61,824 nucleotides of DNA from Alphaproteobacteria bacterium (lineage in GTDB: Bacteria > Pseudomonadota > Alphaproteobacteria > UBA6615): the NCBI GenBank assembly GCA_022449545.1, contig JAKUPN010000012.1:1-61824 (forward strand), written 5' to 3'. This document shows, one piece after another, positions 57,756 to 61,824 of the stretch. The position numbers and the translations under genes were made by a program. Position 1 is the stretch's first letter. Every line of letters begins with the position of its first letter. Below the pieces are notes generated by a model. It worked only from the letters and a program-made list of their open reading frames with translations. It searched no databases and had not been told where the DNA came from.

Positions 57756-59092
57756 AGCATGGACCTTCTGAGCTCGACCAAATACAAACTTATCTCAGGC
57801 ACTAAAATAATTACTATTAAGACAAAAAGCATAATCAGTGCAAAGGGAGCTGCTCCTATAAAAATATCTGCAAGAGAAATATCATCCCTATCTAACGTAC
57901 TCTTGATAACATAAACAGCCAAACCCAAAGGCGGAGTTAGCAATCCAATTTCTGTAGCTATAATAGTTACTATACCAAACCAAACTAGATCAACGTTATA
58001 TGGAGCCAGAACCACTAGAAATAATGGTACTGCTATAACCATTATCGAGACTGAATCAATTATGGTCCCTAACACTAATACTATAACAACATAAAGGAAT
58101 AGAAGCATTCCGAAACTAGCATCCATTTCCCCTATCCATGTTCCTAGCTGGGTAGGTAAGCCTGTGATACCTAGCATCCGGCTATACATGCTGGCTGAAA
58201 CAATTAAAAACAACAAAGTCGCTGAAATATGACCAGCTTCAACCAAAATTACCCAAGTCCCTCGCCAAGTTAGACTTCTTCTCCATAAGGCAAATATAAA
58301 CGCAACAAAAGCTCCGGCAGCACCAGCCTCTGTAGGCGTATAAAGTCCCGCATAAATCCCCCCAAGAACAACTAGAATTAGAGTTGCAATTGGCAATGAT
58401 TTGGATACGAGCTCTTTTCTAGATAAACGATTATCGCTTTCACTTTCTTGCGCAAATGTCTCTGGAGATGCAACGGAATTGGGGAAAACATAAGCCATAA
58501 ATGCTATCAACCCGCAAAACGCAGCTGTTAAAAGAAGTCCAGGCCCCACTCCCGCTATAAACAGATCTCCAACTGATTCTTCAGCTATTAGAGCATAAAT
58601 AATTAGCAAAACACTTGGCGGAATCAACATTCCTAATACTGAGGAGCCAGCGACCACCCCGACGGCAAACCTGCCTTTGTATCCGTATCGCAGCATTTCT
58701 GGAACTGAAATACGGGTAAAAACTGTTGCAGAAGCTATAGAAACTCCCGTTATAGCAGCAAAAATTGCATTAGCTACAACGGTTGCCATGCCTAATCCAC
58801 CCCGAATTCTCTTCACTAGACTTTGGGCTATATCATAAGTATCGCGCCCCATACCGCAAGCGCTCACTAATAAACCCATGAGAACAAACAGGGGTATCAC
58901 ACCGAATAGAAAGTTGCCAACCGTCTTTGCCGAAGCCATCCACAACAGACTGACAGCTATATTAACATTTCCTTTAACAACCCAGACACCCACAAATGAA
59001 ATAAACGCCAAAACAATAGGAACATACATGCCTATATATATCAAAACTAACATTGCCAGAACTGAAACGGCACCAACCTCCAAACCAGTCAT
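57752..59092 (-). CDS. dctM: TRAP transporter large membrane subunit (DctM), system 3
   Basis: This is a 446-residue, twelve-helix protein. VANAIFAAITGVSIASATVFTR is the first glycine/alanine-rich loop, GMLIPPSVLLIIYAL the pore segment, and TPTEAGAAGAFVAFIFALW and LLTPPLGLAVYV the other family motifs. It differs from systems 1 and 2 (Asn-Ala and LGLAVYV in place of the SGGSVTAVA and VGINVYV motifs), so it belongs to another TRAP subgroup. Its start overlaps the dctQ stop (ATGA). Confidence 0.93.
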   Translation of the reverse strand: MTGLEVGAVSVLAMLVLIYIGMYVPIVLAFISFVGVWVVKGNVNIAVSLLWMASAKTVGNFLFGVIPLFVLMGLLVSACGMGRDTYDIAQSLVKRIRGGLGMATVVANAIFAAITGVSIASATVFTRISVPEMLRYGYKGRFAVGVVAGSSVLGMLIPPSVLLIIYALIAEESVGDLFIAGVGPGLLLTAAFCGLIAFMAYVFPNSVASPETFAQESESDNRLSRKELVSKSLPIATLILVVLGGIYAGLYTPTEAGAAGAFVAFIFALWRRSLTWRGTWVILVEAGHISATLLFLIVSASMYSRMLGITGLPTQLGTWIGEMDASFGMLLFLYVVIVLVLGTIIDSVSIMVIAVPLFLVVLAPYNVDLVWFGIVTIIATEIGLLTPPLGLAVYVIKSTLDRDDISLADIFIGAAPFALIMLFVLIVIILVPEISLYLVELRRSML

Positions 59093-59682
59093 TTGCCGCT
59101 CTCCTCAGCTACTTCACTCTGAACATCAATGGACTTACCAGATGCTAACGATGGTTTACCAAATAATGCTCTTATATTATCTAATGCCATTAAGGCGAAC
59201 TGAATTGCTAATAGAGCACAGCCAAAGACAAGGACTAGTCTCTGAGGCCATTCAGGAAAGGTGAATACGCCCACATTACCAACAAAAAAGTCACCGTGGT
59301 AAGCCTGAAGCCATTTAGGCCAGCCACCTTTTATAATTGCTATCATGAGACCTACTCCAGCTGCGCTGAAGAAAAAACCCATGATATTTCCTACCGCCGG
59401 AAAGCGTCTAAGAATTGCTGAATATAGGGCATCTGACCGAGTCATGCGTCCAACTTTAAGGGTATGAGTTAATTGTAAATACAAGACAATGACAATTGAG
59501 ATCTCAACGATTTCTGTGACGCCACTGATTGGAGAATCGAAAACAAACCGCAGAAGAATATCTGCAGTCACTAAGGCCATTAATACAAATATCCAACCTG
59601 AAGCTGCAGCATTCGCTGAGACTACAACCAAGTCAAATAAGTATCTTGCACCATTAAGTAGCTTAAGAATTGAAGACAACAT
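59089..59682 (-). CDS. dctQ: TRAP transporter small membrane subunit (DctQ), system 3
   Basis: This is a 197-residue protein with four hydrophobic helices; DILLRFVFDSPISGVTEIVE is the family motif, and LTHTLKVGRMTRSDAL replaces the usual HGH(I/V)R loop. The start ATG lies six bases after a strong hairpin and has no separate ribosome-binding site, since the only GGAG is inside the stem. A polar tail ends the protein. It overlaps dctM. Confidence 0.88.
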   Translation of the reverse strand: MLSSILKLLNGARYLFDLVVVSANAAASGWIFVLMALVTADILLRFVFDSPISGVTEIVEISIVIVLYLQLTHTLKVGRMTRSDALYSAILRRFPAVGNIMGFFFSAAGVGLMIAIIKGGWPKWLQAYHGDFFVGNVGVFTFPEWPQRLVLVFGCALLAIQFALMALDNIRALFGKPSLASGKSIDVQSEVAEESGK

Positions 59683-59688
59683 TTAATA

Positions 59689-59710
59689 GGAGCCGCCTTA
59701 CGGCGGCTCC
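59689..59710 (-). terminator. Hairpin between dctP and dctQ, TRAP system 3
   Basis: GGAGCCGCC and GGCGGCTCC form a perfect 9-bp GC-rich stem; on the coding (minus) strand the loop is GTAA, a GNRA tetraloop, which makes the RNA structure very stable. The dctQ ATG follows six bases after the stem. It could stop part of transcription, protect dctP mRNA and also reduce dctQ translation. Confidence 0.7.
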
Positions 59711-59755
59711 CCTCAACTATTAATTAAAAAGTAAAGTATGAATCAATTTACTAGA

Positions 59756-60844
59756 CTATTTCACATCCCAGTCACGCATAACAGGCTGATTATTTGCACG
59801 CATATTGTCCATCCAGGCCTTCAAAATAGCTGTGCCAGGCAAACCTTTCTTATCCTGTGCAGCAGCCCAGTTTTTGGCTAATGGAGGCAACATCGCGGCC
59901 CATGCTTTAATATCGGCGTCACTCATTCTTGTGTAAACTGTACCAAAATCCTTTTTACACCGAGCAAGTCCAGCAGCAGCACCATTATTCACTCGATCGA
60001 TTGAGTCTTTTTGCCATGCAGGAACCGCCGCTTTGAGAGCATTCTTAACTTCTCCAGGTAACCCTGCCCAAACGTCTTTATTTACATTTAAAGAAAAGGC
60101 GTTCACTGCTCCTAAATCAGCATCAATTACGAAAGGTGCCGGCTCACACAACTTAAATGCTCCAGCAGCTTGTCGCCAGACTATCATGTTATCGTAAATC
60201 CCAGTGGTAAGACTGTTATAAGCATCAGCTAGGTTTGTTTGTACACCAGCTGCTCCTGCAGCGATAACCCAAGGCAAGTTCGGGCCTGCTGCGCCAACTT
60301 TTCTTCCCTTTATATCAGAAAGTTTATTAATCTTAGTTCTTGACCAAAGCATATAATTGTCCACAGCTCCGCTCGGTCCTAGATTTACTTGATTAAATTT
60401 AGCCCATGTTTTGCCGTAATCATCAAACATGGATTCCATCTTCGCCGTTGTAGCAATAACTAATGAAAGATCCTTGGACGTAAAAGGAGTTTTAAAAGAT
60501 ACGTCATAAAGCGGAACTTTATCAGCGTGGAAAGCAGACACGACAAGGCCAATATCTCCTAGTCCAGTCTCAACGCCTTCGAGTTCACCTCTTGGCTTAA
60601 CAATGGTTCCACTAACACCTTTGTTCCAGTTAATTTTATAATTACCAGTTTTAGCCAGCTCAGCGTTAACGGTAGGCAAGTAGGTATCAACAAAAGCTCC
60701 AACCCATGTGGCGGCTGGCGGATAACCAGAAATCCCTGTTAGATTAATCGTCTTAGCCGCAGATGCGGGTAAAACAGATACAAGAGCTATAATTGAAACT
60801 GCTCCAATTGCCGTAAAGTAACGAACAATATTTTTAAGCAACAT
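59756..60844 (-). CDS. dctP: TRAP substrate-binding protein (DctP family), system 3
   Basis: This is a periplasmic protein of 362 residues from the ATG that follows a GGGGGG site. The signal peptide likely ends ASA (VLPASA). It has the DctP fold, but the conserved segment KGxKxR is KGRKVGAAGPN here: the arginine that normally binds a carboxylate is Gly. It shares little sequence with systems 1 and 2. A substrate without the usual carboxylate contact, or with a different contact, is possible. A -10-like TATAAT lies 32 bases before the start. Confidence 0.9.
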   Translation of the reverse strand: MLLKNIVRYFTAIGAVSIIALVSVLPASAAKTINLTGISGYPPAATWVGAFVDTYLPTVNAELAKTGNYKINWNKGVSGTIVKPRGELEGVETGLGDIGLVVSAFHADKVPLYDVSFKTPFTSKDLSLVIATTAKMESMFDDYGKTWAKFNQVNLGPSGAVDNYMLWSRTKINKLSDIKGRKVGAAGPNLPWVIAAGAAGVQTNLADAYNSLTTGIYDNMIVWRQAAGAFKLCEPAPFVIDADLGAVNAFSLNVNKDVWAGLPGEVKNALKAAVPAWQKDSIDRVNNGAAAGLARCKKDFGTVYTRMSDADIKAWAAMLPPLAKNWAAAQDKKGLPGTAILKAWMDNMRANNQPVMRDWDVK

Positions 60845-60875
60845 AATTCCCCCCAAATTAATTAAATACATAAAA

Positions 60876-60881
60876 ATTATA
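60876..60881 (-). promoter_or_regulatory. Possible -10 element for TRAP system 3
   Basis: TATAAT on the minus strand lies 32 bases upstream of the dctP ATG, so the leader would be about 25 bases. No good -35 sequence is found at 16-18 bases further upstream; that position falls in the right side of the nearby inverted repeat, so an activator or alternative sigma contact is possible. Confidence 0.35.
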
Positions 60882-60896
60882 GTTTAAGTCTCAACT

Positions 60897-60937
60897 TATT
60901 GCCGGAAGTTTATGTTAAGGAAACCTAACCGGCAATA
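60897..60937. promoter_or_regulatory. Interrupted inverted repeat between hydrolase and dctP
   Basis: TATTGCCGG and CCGGCAATA are perfect 9-bp inverted copies with a 23-base spacer, which itself contains weak symmetry (AGTTT and AAACCT). It lies after the minus-strand hydrolase stop and before the TRAP system 3 promoter region. It could end the hydrolase transcript or be an operator for the transporter. Confidence 0.4.
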
Positions 60938-60994
60938 CCTATGGATCAATTTATATATAACCCATTTGTATTATTTAGCCGATTATTTCAATTA

Positions 60995-61824
60995 TTAATT
61001 ACCGCTGAATAATAGAGATTTGAGCCACTCCGCCTGTACATCAGCTACTTTAGCGAGATGCTCAGTATTTGAATAGAGACTCATATGATCTACGCCCTCA
61101 ACCACAGCAAGATGTTTGTTAGGAGACTCAATGGAGTTAAACGCCTCAATTTCAAGATCGGAAGATGTTATATTATCTCCTTTAGCGACCGCCATCATTA
61201 CAGGAGTTTCATGTATTCGACTTGCATAAGGTTTAACTTGATAAGCAAGTAACAATTCAACTGACTCTATAGTATTTATATGTTCGTGATTTGGTGCTTC
61301 TTGTTCTTTTATATCGCCGAAAATAGTGCATACGTGAGGAAATGGCCAAGAACTGAGCTCATTATCAGGGTCAGTGGATGACATTGGCATCATACCACCA
61401 GGTTCACCAGCATGGCGTCTTTCTCGATCCTCTAATATAGTGGCCATCAAAGATGCAAATTTTCGTTCTCCGTGACAGCGTCTCATAGTGGGGAAACCAT
61501 CTACAACGGGTATTGTGGATATGGCAAATTTTACTCGAGGATCTAATGAAGCAGTTATAATCACATGGCCTCCGCTGTAAGAAATCCCCCAAATACCAAT
61601 CTTATCATTATTAATTTCATCAAGCGTACGTCCATAACTAACTGCATTTCGATAATCTTCGATTTGACCCCACGGATTGATATGCTGCCGAGGCATCCCT
61701 TCGCTTTCGCCGAAATTTCTATAATCAAAAAGCAAGCAAGCTACTCCTATGTCGGCGAATGCCTTAGCGTAATAAGGCATCACTATTTCCTTAACATAAC
61801 ACCAACCGCCTGCCAAAATGACTA
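60995..61824 (-). CDS. Alpha/beta hydrolase, 5' end outside window
   Basis: This is a hydrolase whose N-terminus is missing: the frame stays open to the window edge (residues VILAGGWCYVKEIVMPYYAKAF at the edge, read here in part). FDYRNFGESEG, the nucleophile Ser in WGISYSGGH, Asp in AKGDNI and His in VDHMSLY form the expected triad. The sequence is of the dienelactone-hydrolase/X-Pro-peptidase-like type with a GxSYSGG nucleophile elbow. It lies upstream of TRAP system 3 on the same strand with a 150-base gap. Confidence 0.83.
   Translation of the reverse strand, partial: VILAGGWCYVKEIVMPYYAKAFADIGVACLLFDYRNFGESEGMPRQHINPWGQIEDYRNAVSYGRTLDEINNDKIGIWGISYSGGHVIITASLDPRVKFAISTIPVVDGFPTMRRCHGERKFASLMATILEDRERRHAGEPGGMMPMSSTDPDNELSSWPFPHVCTIFGDIKEQEAPNHEHINTIESVELLLAYQVKPYASRIHETPVMMAVAKGDNITSSDLEIEAFNSIESPNKHLAVVEGVDHMSLYSNTEHLAKVADVQAEWLKSLLFSGN

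Overview
The window looks like chromosomal DNA of an AT-rich alphaproteobacterium, most likely a free-living marine heterotroph. The best evidence is the order murE-murF-mraY-murD-ftsW-murG-murC-murB-ddl-ftsQ-ftsA-ftsZ-lpxC-bamD-recN followed by ligA, which is the alphaproteobacterial form of the division and cell wall (dcw) cluster. Spacing is tight, most genes overlap or nearly touch, and there is no sign of mobile elements. The exact lineage (SAR116-like, Rhodospirillales-like or other) cannot be decided from this sequence alone. I see no tRNA, rRNA, CRISPR array, insertion sequence or phage gene, and no gene-free stretch longer than 300 bases.

Region 1 (1-17.5 kb) is the dcw cluster on the + strand. 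It starts inside the 3' end of murE and makes the peptidoglycan precursor (MurE, MurF, Ddl, MurD, MurC, MurB), the lipid-linked intermediates (MraY, MurG) and the divisome (FtsW, FtsQ, FtsA, FtsZ). It then passes into outer-membrane biogenesis (LpxC, BamD) and repair (RecN). A perfect 14-bp hairpin follows ftsZ, and a good sigma-70-like promoter lies before bamD.

Region 2 (17.5-25.7 kb) holds a DMT-family exporter, the NAD-dependent DNA ligase LigA, and a convergent minus-strand operon uvrD/pcrA-prmA-aminopeptidase P.

Region 3 (25.9-61.8 kb) is an accessory nutrient-uptake and catabolic region. Two closely related TRAP transporter operons (27.6-30.9 kb, minus; 40.5-43.6 kb, plus) point outward and bracket a set of enzymes: a PuuE-type deacetylase/amidohydrolase, a YghU-type glutathione enzyme, two FrsA-like alpha/beta hydrolases, an FAH-family enzyme, an acyl-CoA ligase, a tartrate-dehydratase-like enolase-superfamily enzyme and a cyclase-family hydrolase. 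After arsC, a ketopantoate-reductase-like gene and a Bcr/CflA-type exporter comes a second catabolic block. It is divergent: hyuA-hyuB-SDR, followed by an SCP2-like/hydrolase fusion, on the minus strand, against an esterase, a 2-keto-4-pentenoate hydratase and a zinc alcohol dehydrogenase on the plus strand. An acyl-CoA dehydrogenase, another SDR, a PaaI-like thioesterase, a third and distinct TRAP operon, and a hydrolase cut by the window end complete the region.

The plausible theme of region 3 is uptake of small organic acids and related compounds, followed by hydrolytic ring opening or ester and C-C hydrolysis, dehydration, oxidation and CoA activation. No ring oxygenase and no transcription factor gene is visible in these 36 kb. 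All three TRAP operons carry a strong hairpin between the binding-protein gene and the small membrane-subunit gene. The substrates are not identifiable from sequence alone.
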